64,000 nt of DNA, from positions 46,267 through 110,266 of the forward strand of contig WNWL01000009.1 of NCBI GenBank assembly GCA_009733745.1, read 5' to 3'. Shown here in pieces: positions 8,164 through 16,854 of the stretch. Origin of the DNA: Oceanobacillus sp. HTM 045 (GTDB taxonomy: Bacteria; Pseudomonadota; Alphaproteobacteria; Rhodobacterales; Rhodobacteraceae). A program made the position numbers and the translations under genes. The number at the start of each line of letters is the position of its first letter. The first letter of the stretch is position 1. The notes under the pieces are model-generated. The model ran no database searches. It saw only the letters and a program-made list of their open reading frames with translations, and was not told the DNA's origin.

Positions 8164-9159
8164 ATGAGCAATCTCAGGGTCGCCGTGGCAGGAGCGGGTG
8201 CGATCAGCGAGTTCCATCTCCACGGCTGGAAGGCGCAGGAGGGGGTGGAGCTTTGCGCGATCTGCGACCCGGACGAGGGCCGGGCCGCCGCCCGGGCGGC
8301 GGAGTTCGGCATCGCCCGTACCTTCACCGATACGGAGGAGATGCTGAGGGCGGTCGCGCCCGATGCGGTCGACATCATCACCCCCGTCGGAACCCACGCG
8401 CCGCTGGTGCGCCTCGCCGCCGATCTCGGCATCCACGTCATGTGCCAGAAGCCGATGACGCCGACAGTCGCGGAGGCGGAGGCGCTGATTGCCGACGTGG
8501 GCGAGCGCGTGCGTTTCATGGTGCACGAGAACTACCGGTTCCGCCCGCACTACGCCGAAGTCGCCGCGCGCGTGAAGGCAGGGGAGGTCGGCAACGTGCG
8601 CCACGCGCGGCTGACGGTGCGATCTTCCTCCATGATGGACTATCCGGGGCGAACGCCCTTCCTGCTCGGGCGGCAGCCCTATCTCGCCACGTTCGAGCGG
8701 TTGCTGGTCTTCGAGATCCTGATCCACCATCTCGACGCGCTGCGCGCGATACTGGGTGAGATGAGCGTGGAGAGCGCGTCGTTCGACCGGGTGAACCCCG
8801 GCCTGAGCGGCGAGGACGCGGCCATCGTCCGTCTGCGCGAAGCCTTCGGCGCGGTGGTCGTGGTCGACGCGAACATCTCGGCGCTGGGATACCCGCCATT
8901 GCCGATCGACCGGCTGGAGATCCTCGGCGACGGCGACACGCTGGTGCTCGACGGCGCGGAGCTGCGGCTCCTGTCGCGGAAGGATCCCGTCACGGTCCAC
9001 GATCTGAAGGCCAACTACCAGGCGTGTTTCACCGGCGCGGTCAGCGAATTCGTCAACGGTTTGCGGACGGGCGCGCCGTTTGCCACCGACAGGCTGGACA
9101 ATATCGAGACGCTGCGCCTGATGGAGGCTATCTATCGGATCGCGGGCGCCGGTACCTGA
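8164..9159 (+). CDS. Gfo/Idh/MocA-family oxidoreductase
   Basis: NAD(P)-dependent dehydrogenase of the glucose-fructose oxidoreductase / inositol dehydrogenase superfamily, 331 aa. The N-terminal Rossmann motif is VAGAGAISEFHLHGW (residues 8-22). The signature catalytic Lys of the family's EKP motif is present as K96 in MCQKPMTP, with Gln replacing Glu. A second domain carries HHLDALRAI. A purine-rich GGGGGAAGC ribosome site precedes the ATG. The GntR regulator gene starts 20 nt downstream, so the pair probably forms an operon divergent from the lyase/tct genes. The substrate is likely a sugar, sugar acid or polyol derivative (inference). Confidence 0.88.
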   Translation: MSNLRVAVAGAGAISEFHLHGWKAQEGVELCAICDPDEGRAAARAAEFGIARTFTDTEEMLRAVAPDAVDIITPVGTHAPLVRLAADLGIHVMCQKPMTPTVAEAEALIADVGERVRFMVHENYRFRPHYAEVAARVKAGEVGNVRHARLTVRSSSMMDYPGRTPFLLGRQPYLATFERLLVFEILIHHLDALRAILGEMSVESASFDRVNPGLSGEDAAIVRLREAFGAVVVVDANISALGYPPLPIDRLEILGDGDTLVLDGAELRLLSRKDPVTVHDLKANYQACFTGAVSEFVNGLRTGAPFATDRLDNIETLRLMEAIYRIAGAGT

Positions 9160-9179
9160 GGGCAATCGAGGACAGCAAG

Positions 9180-9884
9180 GTGGAAGCATCCAATCCGGGC
9201 AGCGAACCGAACCTGGCGGACCAGGTCTACGACCGCCTGCTTCGGGAGATCATCGACGGTGTCTACGCCACGGGCACGCGGCTGCCGCCGGAGGAGAAGC
9301 TGGCGAAGGCGGTCGGCGTGTCCCGGCCGATCCTACGGGCCGCGCTGGCGCGGCTGCGCGACGACGGCATCGTCAGCACGCGGCAGGGCTCGGGCAACTA
9401 CGTCGCCCGCCGGCCGGAAAGCTCGGTCGGGGCGATCGTGCCGCTCAACTCGATCTCGGACATCCAGCGATGCTACGAGTTCAGGATCGACCTCGAGCCC
9501 CATTGCGCCGGCTGGGCGGCGCAACGGCGGACCGATGCGCAGGTCGATGAGCTCTCCCGCGCCATCGAGCGGTTCAACCGCACATACCTGGCGCAGGAGC
9601 CCGGCGCCGAGGCGGATCTCGAGATCCACCTCGTCATCGCGCGCAGCACGGCGAACCCGTTCCATGTCTCCGCGATGGAATCCATGGCCCGCCAGATTGC
9701 CTTCGGGATGCATCTCTCGCGCAGTCTGACCCTGCGCGCCGCGGAACACCGGAACAGCCTCGTCGAAGCCGAGCACCGCGCGATCTTCGAGGCGATCAGG
9801 GACAGGAACGCGGAAGCCGCCCACGCCGCGATGGCCGCCCACCTGATCGGCGCCCGCGACAGGATGTTCGTCGGCGACGGGTGA
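9180..9884 (+). CDS. GntR-family regulator, FadR subgroup (FCD domain)
   Basis: DNA-binding repressor/activator of 234 aa. The winged helix (about residues 10-75, LADQVYDRLLREIIDG... PPEEKLAKAVGVSRPILRAALARL) is followed by an all-helical FCD ligand domain with candidate metal-binding residues (E/D and H at about 100, 145 and 200). The GTG at 9180 is chosen as start: it has a GAGGA ribosome site 7 nt upstream and begins just before the family's N-terminal helix, whereas the longer frame overlaps the preceding gene. It probably senses the imported acid or its product and controls the divergent tct and oxidoreductase operons. Confidence 0.85.
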   Translation: MEASNPGSEPNLADQVYDRLLREIIDGVYATGTRLPPEEKLAKAVGVSRPILRAALARLRDDGIVSTRQGSGNYVARRPESSVGAIVPLNSISDIQRCYEFRIDLEPHCAGWAAQRRTDAQVDELSRAIERFNRTYLAQEPGAEADLEIHLVIARSTANPFHVSAMESMARQIAFGMHLSRSLTLRAAEHRNSLVEAEHRAIFEAIRDRNAEAAHAAMAAHLIGARDRMFVGDG

Positions 9885-9982
9885 CGGTGGGGGCGGGACA
9901 GAAATGCGAAGAAAGCCGCTCTACTTGTCGAGTGCGCGAGGTTTGAGAGCTGCCCGCATTTCGATCCCTTGATAGCGCCTCC

Positions 9983-12514
9983 TCACTTCGGTTTCGCTTC
10001 GCCCGGTGGTCCGATCTCCGGGGGCAGCAACTCGCTGGTTTCGATCCCCCGTTTCTCGGCGCTCGCGAGAACCGCTTCCTGCAAGGCCTTGCTGCGGCTC
10101 AGCAGCCGCCGGAAACGGGTTTCGTCGAGGACGAGGAGGGTGGACGGCGCGATGGCGCGGACCTCGGCGCGGCGGGCCTTCTTTACCAGGATCGCCATCT
10201 GGCCGAACATCTCGCCGCGGCCAAGCCGCCAGGTCTGGCCGGCGGCTTCGAGTTCGACCGCGCCCGAGGCGATGAAGTAGACACTCCGGGCCGGGCTTTC
10301 CTTGCGGATGATGACTTCGCCCGCGTTCGCGTACCGGGTCTGGAACGCGCGGCCGAGCCGTTTCTGGCCGAGGTCGTCGAGATCCGCGAAGAGCGGAAAC
10401 TGCCGGACGAGTTCGATGCGCTCGAGCGCCAGGTCGAGACGGGGGCGTTCCTCCGCCGCCACGCGCCGAGCGGCGACATCGGCCATGAGCTTGGTGTAGA
10501 CCTCGGCGCCGATCAGGCCGTCCTCGCGCATCGCGGTGTATTCGCGCTCTTCCAGCCGCAGCGCGGTGCGTCGGATGAAGCGGCGCTCCAGTTCCTCGGC
10601 GTAACCGGGATACTGGAGGCGAAGCCCTTCCAGCGCCGTTTCCACCGCTTCTATCCGGCGTGAGAGCAACTCGTGCAGCAGGTCGGCCAGCCTCCGGCCG
10701 TGGATGCGCCGGATCCGGCCGTCGATAAATGCGCCGAGATCCCGCAGGACCAGGCGCTGCGACAGGAGGAGTTCGAAGCGGTCCGCCGTCATCCGGGCGA
10801 GGAGGCCCGGCAGCCGAAGCCTGCTGTGCAGCAAGCCCGCGACCCGGAATGCGCGCCCGTAGGCGACGCTGCGCCGCGCGGCGCGGTTGTAGCCCATGCG
10901 GCCGCCGGTGCGCGTGCCCTCGATCAGGCGATCCGCGTCCGACAGGACCTGCTCGGCCATGCGTGACGAGATCGTGCGTTCGCGTACCCGGGCGAGGATC
11001 GTGTCGCGCTCGTGACCGGCGAGCGCGATCAGGCCGAGGGTCACCCGGTCGCGGTCGAGGATGTCGGCGCTGTCCTCGGCCGTGCGGACCGCATCGTCCA
11101 GCCGTTCGCCGAAGCGCTTGGCCTCGGAGCGCACGATTTCCTGGCTGAGCTCGTAGTTCTCGGTCGTGCGGGCCACGTCCTCGCGCACGGTCTGGAGGGC
11201 CACGGCGACCACCTGCCGGGAGAGCGCCTCGTCGATCGGGGAGAGCCGGTCCAGCCCGAGCCGGCCGATGATCCATCGCAGCGTCGTACCCTGCACGATC
11301 AGCGTGAAGAGCACGAAACCCGTGGCGAGGATGCCGACGACCCGCTGGATGCCGTCCGGCACCCGGAAGCTCTCGGTTACCGCGAGCGCGAGCGCGAGGG
11401 TCACGGCCCCCCTCAGCCCGCCCCAGAGGATCGCGGCCCGGTAGGGCCGTTCGACCGTCGGAGAGATACGCAGGACGGTCAGGAGCGGCAGGAGCCCGAA
11501 CAGGATCACCGCGCGGGCGGCAATGGCGGCGAGGACGACCACGCCGATCAGCACGAAATCCTCGACCCTGACCTCTTCGAGCAGCCGCGGGATCAGGAAC
11601 GCGGCCAGGATGAAGATCAGCGCCCCGGCCCAGTGGGCAAGCACGTCCCACAGCTCGCGGAGGTTGCTCCATGCCTGCGGTGGCAGCCGCCCGGGGCCGG
11701 TCAGGTTCAGGGTCAGCCCCGCAGCGACGACCGCGATCACGCCCGATGCGCCGATGCTCTGCTCCGCGCCGATATAGGCGAGATAGGGCAGGGCGACCGA
11801 GATCGTGATCTGCGCGAGTTCGTGGCGGATGAACAGACCCATGATCCAGACCACGATACGCGCCGCCAGCCAGCCGACGAACGCGCCGCCCGCGATCAGG
11901 ACCGGAAACTGGGCCAGCGCGTCGGAGAGGTTCGGGTTCGGGACGCCGAGCATCACGAAGCCCATGAATAGGCCGAAAAGCGCGATGGCTGCGGCGTCGT
12001 TGAGAAGGCTCTCGCCCTCGATGATCCGCGCAAGCCGCCGTGGCGCCGAGATCGACCGGAAGATCGAGACCACCGCCGACGGGTCGGTCGTGGAGACGAT
12101 GGCGCCGATCAGCAGGCAGGCCGCGAGGGGCAGGGCGCTCGCCCAGTGCAGCGCGTAGCCGACGCTCAGTGTCGCGACCACGACGGCCACGACCGCCAGG
12201 ACGAGGATCGGCACCCAGTCGTCCATCATCCGGCGCAGGTTCATCCCCAGCGTTGCCTGGAAAAGGAGCGTGGGGAGAAAGACATAGAGGAAGACATTGG
12301 AGCGGATCGGGAGCCCGAGGATCGCCTCGGCCACCGGGTTCAGGGCATCCGTCAGGTCCGTTTGCAGGAAGAAGATCGCGCCGGCGCCGATCATCACGCC
12401 GAGGACGGCGAGGATCACGCTGTAGGGCAGGCGCAGACGCGCGGCGAGCGGTTCCGCTGCTCCGATCACGAGGAACAGCGATGCAATGACGGTGGTGACG
12501 AGAACAATGTCCAT
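9983..12514 (-). CDS. Na+/H+ antiporter (NhaP/CPA1 type) with C-terminal cNMP-like domain
   Basis: Inner-membrane cation:proton antiporter of 843 aa. Residues 1-410 hold about 12-13 membrane helices with the CPA1 motifs TTDPSAVV (142-149) and GESLLNDAAAIALF, whose ion-binding Asp is D173. A long charged cytoplasmic linker follows, then a cyclic-nucleotide-binding-like domain (about 700-810). In that domain's phosphate-binding cassette the ribose-binding Glu is Gln (FGQ, residues 770-772) while the phosphate-binding Arg is kept (R781/R782), so nucleotide binding may be altered or lost. The start at MDIVLVTT is chosen over the Met 15 codons upstream because it begins the first helix. Role: pH, sodium or potassium homeostasis. 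Confidence 0.9.
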   Translation of the reverse strand: MDIVLVTTVIASLFLVIGAAEPLAARLRLPYSVILAVLGVMIGAGAIFFLQTDLTDALNPVAEAILGLPIRSNVFLYVFLPTLLFQATLGMNLRRMMDDWVPILVLAVVAVVVATLSVGYALHWASALPLAACLLIGAIVSTTDPSAVVSIFRSISAPRRLARIIEGESLLNDAAAIALFGLFMGFVMLGVPNPNLSDALAQFPVLIAGGAFVGWLAARIVVWIMGLFIRHELAQITISVALPYLAYIGAEQSIGASGVIAVVAAGLTLNLTGPGRLPPQAWSNLRELWDVLAHWAGALIFILAAFLIPRLLEEVRVEDFVLIGVVVLAAIAARAVILFGLLPLLTVLRISPTVERPYRAAILWGGLRGAVTLALALAVTESFRVPDGIQRVVGILATGFVLFTLIVQGTTLRWIIGRLGLDRLSPIDEALSRQVVAVALQTVREDVARTTENYELSQEIVRSEAKRFGERLDDAVRTAEDSADILDRDRVTLGLIALAGHERDTILARVRERTISSRMAEQVLSDADRLIEGTRTGGRMGYNRAARRSVAYGRAFRVAGLLHSRLRLPGLLARMTADRFELLLSQRLVLRDLGAFIDGRIRRIHGRRLADLLHELLSRRIEAVETALEGLRLQYPGYAEELERRFIRRTALRLEEREYTAMREDGLIGAEVYTKLMADVAARRVAAEERPRLDLALERIELVRQFPLFADLDDLGQKRLGRAFQTRYANAGEVIIRKESPARSVYFIASGAVELEAAGQTWRLGRGEMFGQMAILVKKARRAEVRAIAPSTLLVLDETRFRRLLSRSKALQEAVLASAEKRGIETSELLPPEIGPPGEAKPK

Positions 12515-12729
12515 AAGCCTGAAATAGTGAGAAAAACCGGCGGAGGGAATCTGTTGCAATACGCATCTGGAAAAAGGGTGCGGCAGCCTGCCGGGGCCGG
12601 CGTGGTTGGGGCGCGAAACTCCCGGTCAGCGGGGGTCCGCAATCGCTTTGATCGCCCCGCCTATGGTGTTATTTTTTCGCGAATGGACGTTGCGCGCCGA
12701 GTGGCGCTCGTGACGGGGTGAATCCGGAA

Positions 12730-13281
12730 ATGTTGCGGGCTGACCGACCTTCGCGTCCCTCCGAGGAGCTGGCCGACCGTCGCGGCTGGACGGGTCCGAC
12801 CTATGCCAACGGGGTTCTGACTGCCGAACTGGCCGAGTTCTGCCAGAGCGGGGTCAGCGTCGTGATGGCCAGCCGGGACGAGGCGGGGTCCCCGCTGGTC
12901 GCCCGTGGCCTCGCCTGCCGGATCGACGGGGAAGGGCGGGTCCGCGTGATGTACCGCGAGCCGCCGAACACCGCCTTCCAGGATGCCATTGCCGCCGGTG
13001 CGCCGATCGCCGTGACGTTCACGCGACCCTACTCGCACCGGTCGATCCAGTTGAAGGCACGCCGGGCCGACCTGGTGCGGCCCGCACCGCCCGACGGCCC
13101 GGCGACGCTGGTGCAGACCAGGGTATTCCGCGACGAACTGGTGGGTGTCGGTCACGACGAGCCATTCCCCGGCTTCTATACGCATTTCGAGCCGCACGAG
13201 TTGGCGGCGCTGGAATTCCTGCCCGAGAGCGCCTTCGTGCAGACGCCCGGGCCTAGCGCGGGGAGCGCGCTCGAGCCATGA
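12730..13281 (+). CDS. Flavin split-barrel (pyridoxamine 5'-phosphate oxidase-like) protein
   Basis: 183-aa protein of the PNPOx-like FMN-binding split barrel. The core runs from LTAELAEFCQSGVSVVMASRDEAGSPLVARGLACRI (about residues 27-62) to a stretch typical of dimeric flavin or heme barrels (VRVMYREPPNTAFQDAIAAG... AVTFTRPYSHRSIQLKAR). No substrate residues can be assigned. The ATG at 12730 has GGGGTGA at 12715-12721 as ribosome site; the GTG at 12718 lies within that site. The stop overlaps the next gene as ATGA, so the two barrel proteins are translationally coupled and probably interact. Specific function unknown. Confidence 0.75.
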   Translation: MLRADRPSRPSEELADRRGWTGPTYANGVLTAELAEFCQSGVSVVMASRDEAGSPLVARGLACRIDGEGRVRVMYREPPNTAFQDAIAAGAPIAVTFTRPYSHRSIQLKARRADLVRPAPPDGPATLVQTRVFRDELVGVGHDEPFPGFYTHFEPHELAALEFLPESAFVQTPGPSAGSALEP

Positions 13282-14633
13282 CCGATCCGCCGCTCGACGT
13301 GATCCGCAACTGCTTCGAGGGTGTCGTGCCCGCGGTGCTCGCGACCTGCGACGGTGACGGGATGCCGAACGTCTCGCTCGTCTCGCAGGTGCACTATGTC
13401 GACTGCGCGCGCGTGGCGCTGAGCTACCAGTTCTTCAACAAGACCCGCCGGAACATTCTCACCAACGGGCTGGCTTCCGTCTCGGTGATGGATCCGGAGA
13501 GTGTCACCGACTACCGGCTTGACCTTGCCTACGAGGAGACACGGTCGGACGGGCCGTTGTTCGAGAGCATGAAGGCGAAGCTCGCTGGCATCGCGTCGCA
13601 CAGCGGGATGGAAGGAGTGTTCCAGCTTCTCGGGGCAGACATCTTCCGAGTCACGGCGGTTTCCGTGGCCTCCGGCCCCTACGTCGTCCCGCCGAACGCA
13701 CCGCGGAACCTGCTCTCCGCGGTGCGCCGTAGCTGGACGGAGCTGGGTGAGGCGCGCGAACTCGGTGCGTTGCTTGACCGTGCGCTCGGATGCCTCGGCC
13801 GCCATTTCGGTATCACGCACGCGATGGTCCTGATGCGCGATTCCGTGGCTGACCGGCTCTACACCGTGGCGTCCACGGGTTACGCGCGATCCGGCATCGG
13901 CTCGGAGATCGCGCTGGGCGACGGCGTGATCGGCGTCGCGGCGCGGGAGGGCGTGCCGATCCGCATCGGGCACATGACGTCGGAGTACAGCTACGGCGCG
14001 GCACTGCGCGACCAGGCCCGCGATCTCGGGCTCGGGGCCGGCGACGACACACGCATTCCCTATCCTGGTCTTGCCGCGCCCGAGAGCCAGATCGCCCTGC
14101 CGATCATTGTCGGTGGGGCTACCGCCGGGGTGCTCTTTGCCGAAAGCCCGGAGCCGATGCGGTTCCGCTACGACGACGAGGACGCGCTCGCGCTGATCGC
14201 CGCACGGTTGGGAGAACTGATGGCGGCCGGCCTCGACGGGGTGGAGGCGGAGAGCAGCCCGCACCCGGCGAAGGTTCCCGCCGGGCGGGCAGTCCATGTG
14301 CGCCACTACGGTGCCGACAACAGCGTATTCATCGACCACGATTACCTGATCAAGGGCGTGGCCGGGGCCATCTTCTGGAAGCTGGTCTCGGAGTTCGACC
14401 GGACGGGGCGGACCGAGTTCACCAATCGCGAGCTCAGGCTTGACCCGGCCCTGCGCCTGCCCGAGTTCGCGGAGAACCTGGAGGCGCGCCTCGTGCTGCT
14501 CCAGCGGCGCCTTTGCGAGCGCGAGTGCCCGGTACGGATCGAGAAGGCCGGGCGGGGCAGGCTGCGGCTCTGCGTCCCCGGACCGCTGACGCTCGAGGAT
14601 GTGCCGGCCGACACCGGGAAGCTGACCGCTTAG
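13278..14633 (+). CDS. PNPOx-like barrel fused to GAF domain and a C-terminal helical domain
   Basis: 451-aa three-part protein. Residues 1-145 are a second flavin split barrel (VPAVLATCDGDGMPNVSLVSQVHYVD...). Residues about 155-320 are a GAF sensor domain (ELGALLDRALGCLGRHFGITHAMVLMRD... GDGVIGVAAREGVPIRIGHM... LPIIVGGATAGVLFAE). Residues about 335-451 look like a winged-helix-type output module (FTNRELRLDPALRLPEFAENLEARLVLLQRRLCE). It overlaps the upstream barrel gene by ATGA. The architecture suggests a soluble redox- or flavin-linked sensor rather than a PLP enzyme. The function of the C-terminal part is a guess from its pattern. Confidence 0.75.
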   Translation: MTDPPLDVIRNCFEGVVPAVLATCDGDGMPNVSLVSQVHYVDCARVALSYQFFNKTRRNILTNGLASVSVMDPESVTDYRLDLAYEETRSDGPLFESMKAKLAGIASHSGMEGVFQLLGADIFRVTAVSVASGPYVVPPNAPRNLLSAVRRSWTELGEARELGALLDRALGCLGRHFGITHAMVLMRDSVADRLYTVASTGYARSGIGSEIALGDGVIGVAAREGVPIRIGHMTSEYSYGAALRDQARDLGLGAGDDTRIPYPGLAAPESQIALPIIVGGATAGVLFAESPEPMRFRYDDEDALALIAARLGELMAAGLDGVEAESSPHPAKVPAGRAVHVRHYGADNSVFIDHDYLIKGVAGAIFWKLVSEFDRTGRTEFTNRELRLDPALRLPEFAENLEARLVLLQRRLCERECPVRIEKAGRGRLRLCVPGPLTLEDVPADTGKLTA

Positions 14634-15037
14634 CAAAATTTTAGCATTCGGTGCAGGAAGTCTTAACGAGCGATTCGCGCCTGCTCGCCGTATCTCCGCA
14701 GCCCATGAAATCGGACGGATTTGCCGGTTTCCCCTCCCGTACAGCCCCACGGGGCGCGGGCAGCAGAAGCGACGAGTGCATCCATGAGTACCATCTTCAC
14801 GGGCGGCGCGTGCCGCCTGACTGGCGCCCGCGTGGCGGTAACCACGCATTGCAACCGCATCGGCGGACCCACGCGGCCCGGCGACCGGCGCCTGCGCCAT
14901 CGCTGGGTCCGCGTCGCGCCGCACGCCGGGCATCTCTCGCGAGCCATCGCTGAATAACCCCCACGGGCCGCACCGCCGTTGGGCGGCAGGCGATATCCGC
15001 GCTACCGCGCATTGCAGCGAGATTTTCGGGGAAACCC
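14634..15037. other. 404-nt gap before the cytochrome operon, no recognised gene
   Basis: It begins with an AT-rich patch (AAAATTTTAGC just after the stop) that may hold a promoter and continues as GC-rich sequence. A 57-codon reading frame starts at ATG 14784 but is Arg/His-rich, lacks a good ribosome site and matches nothing recognised. The 3' end supplies the GGGGA ribosome site of the next gene. No riboswitch motif was recognised. Confidence 0.5.
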
Positions 15038-16156
15038 ATGTCGCAGTTTCATGTTCGTGACATCGCAGGCCGTCTTGGCCGGGTCGCCGTGACGGCCCTG
15101 GCGCTGATTGCCGGGGTCGGGGCGTTGGTCATTTCGCTCGCTCCGCAGCGCCTCAACGCGGACGGCATGCCGAAGGCTGCCGTCTACGCCGCGCCCGAGG
15201 ATCTGGCGGCTACCGGCCTCTACAGCGACCCGGATTCCCTGACGGTCGACCCCGCGCATATCGCCTTCGCGCCGCAATACCCGCTCTGGACCGACGGGGC
15301 GGAGAAACGCCGGTGGATCTCGCTGCCGCCCGGCAGCGCGGTGGACGCCTCCGACCCGGATGTCTGGGAGTTCCCGGTCGGCACGCGGCTCTGGAAGGAG
15401 TTCGCCTTCGACGGGAAGCCGGTCGAGACCCGCTACATGGAGCGGCTCGCGGACGGGACCTGGATGTTCGCGACCTATGCCTGGAGCGAGGACGGGCGGA
15501 GCGCGGAGCTTGTCGGCGAGAGGGGGCGGATGAACGCCTATCCGCTCGGTGGCGGCGCGGCGCACGCGATCCCCGGCGCGAATGACTGCCGGATCTGCCA
15601 CATGTCCGCGCCATCGCCGGTGCTCGGCTTCGCCGCGCGGCAGCTTGCGAGCGACACGGCGGAGGAGACGGCCGGCGGGAAGCGGAACTCCGTGCTTGCG
15701 GCGCTCGTCGCCGAGGGCGTGATTGCCGGTCTGGACCCTGCTGTCGTCGCGGCGGCCCCGCCGGGAAGCTCGGCGCTGGAGACCGCCGCGCTCGGCTTTC
15801 TGCACGGCAACTGCAGCCATTGCCACAACGCGCAGGGCCCGCTGGCGAAGCTCGGCCTCGACCTGCGCCAGACGGTGGCGGACCCGCATGCGGCGGCTCT
15901 GGCGAGCACGGTGGGGGTTCCGCTGAAGTCGCCGCCGCCGGGCCTCGCTGCCGGGACCACGCTCCGCATCGCGCCCGGCCAGCCGGGCCTCAGCGCCATT
16001 CCGCAGCGCATGGCCTCGCGTTGGCCGGTTCTGCAGATGCCCCCCCTCGGCACCGCGCTTGCGGATGCCGAGGCCGTCGACCTCATCAACCGCTGGATCG
16101 CCGAGATGGAGACCGCCTCCGGACCGGACCGGCCCCTTGAAGGAAGCAAGAAATGA
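15038..16156 (+). CDS. SO2930-like diheme c-type cytochrome
   Basis: Exported 372-aa protein with an N-terminal membrane anchor or signal (VAVTALALIAGVGALVISLAP, about residues 16-36). Two CxxCH heme motifs are present, CRICH (about 187-191) and CSHCH (about 262-266), separated by a long loop. The front half (YPLWTDGAEKRRWISLPPGS... WEFPVGTRLWKEF) is typical of the SO2930/HNE_0200 diheme cytochrome family. It precedes and overlaps (ATGA) a second c-type cytochrome. Probable periplasmic electron carrier or redox enzyme; the electron donor and acceptor are not encoded nearby. Confidence 0.85.
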   Translation: MSQFHVRDIAGRLGRVAVTALALIAGVGALVISLAPQRLNADGMPKAAVYAAPEDLAATGLYSDPDSLTVDPAHIAFAPQYPLWTDGAEKRRWISLPPGSAVDASDPDVWEFPVGTRLWKEFAFDGKPVETRYMERLADGTWMFATYAWSEDGRSAELVGERGRMNAYPLGGGAAHAIPGANDCRICHMSAPSPVLGFAARQLASDTAEETAGGKRNSVLAALVAEGVIAGLDPAVVAAAPPGSSALETAALGFLHGNCSHCHNAQGPLAKLGLDLRQTVADPHAAALASTVGVPLKSPPPGLAAGTTLRIAPGQPGLSAIPQRMASRWPVLQMPPLGTALADAEAVDLINRWIAEMETASGPDRPLEGSKK

Positions 16157-16707
16157 AAACCACCTGCCTTACCGCTCTCGCCCTCCTCGCCGCCTTTCCG
16201 GGCGGTGCGCTGGCCGAGACCGCCTTCCCGCCCGAGAAGGTGGCGCGCGGCGAGTATCTCGTGAAAACATCCGCCTGCCATGACTGCCACACGCCGTTCA
16301 AGATGGGCGAGAGCGGCCCCGAGTGGGACATGGAGCGGATGCTTTCCGGCCACCCGGAGAGCGAGGTCATCACCGAGGGCGCGGCGCTCTCCGGGCCGTG
16401 GGCGGCGGCGTCCTCCTACACCAACACGGCGTGGTCGGGCCCGTGGGGCGTGAGCTTCACCGCCAACCTGACGCCGGATCCGGAGACCGGTGTGCTGCGC
16501 GACTACACCGAGGAGCAGTTCGTCCTCGCGATGCGGACCGGGCGGCATCTCGGACAGGGCCGGCCGATCCTGCCGCCGATGCCCTGGCCGGTCTACGGCC
16601 AGATGACGGACGAGGATCTCGGCGCGATCTACGCCTACCTGCGGCAGATCCCGCCGGTTCGCAACAAGGTGCCCGAGCCGCTCCCGCCCGCGGCCCCGGC
16701 CAATTGA
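16153..16707 (+). CDS. Monoheme c-type cytochrome
   Basis: 184-aa exported cytochrome with a clear Sec signal (MKTTCLTALALLAAFPGGALA). The heme site is CHDCH at about residues 41-45. The likely distal Met is in ILPPMPWPVY (about 140). The C-terminal ...DEDLGAIYAYLRQIPPV is the usual last helix of class I cytochromes. It overlaps the diheme cytochrome stop by ATGA and has an AAGGA ribosome site inside that gene, so the two are made together and may form an electron-transfer pair. Extra length before the Met ligand resembles cytochrome subunits that serve periplasmic dehydrogenases. Confidence 0.87.
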   Translation: MKTTCLTALALLAAFPGGALAETAFPPEKVARGEYLVKTSACHDCHTPFKMGESGPEWDMERMLSGHPESEVITEGAALSGPWAAASSYTNTAWSGPWGVSFTANLTPDPETGVLRDYTEEQFVLAMRTGRHLGQGRPILPPMPWPVYGQMTDEDLGAIYAYLRQIPPVRNKVPEPLPPAAPAN

Positions 16708-16854
16708 CTCATCGCCGCCGCGCCTGCCCTGCCGGGGGGTGCGGCGGCACACTTTGTCTCGCACCGGGAACTGCGAAGTATCCCTTCCATGGTTGTTCCT
16801 TCGGAATGCACGGCGCCATGCAGATCGGCGTGTCCACACGCCCATTATTAAGGC

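Noticed and set aside
9901..9962. Inverted repeat GAAATGCG...CGCATTTC between GntR and antiporter stops
   Set aside because: Arms of 8 bp are 46 nt apart, too far for a terminator and between convergent genes.
9921..12566. Second 881-codon minus-strand frame over the antiporter
   Set aside because: R/P/H-rich out-of-phase translation; the antiporter frame has membrane helices and motifs.
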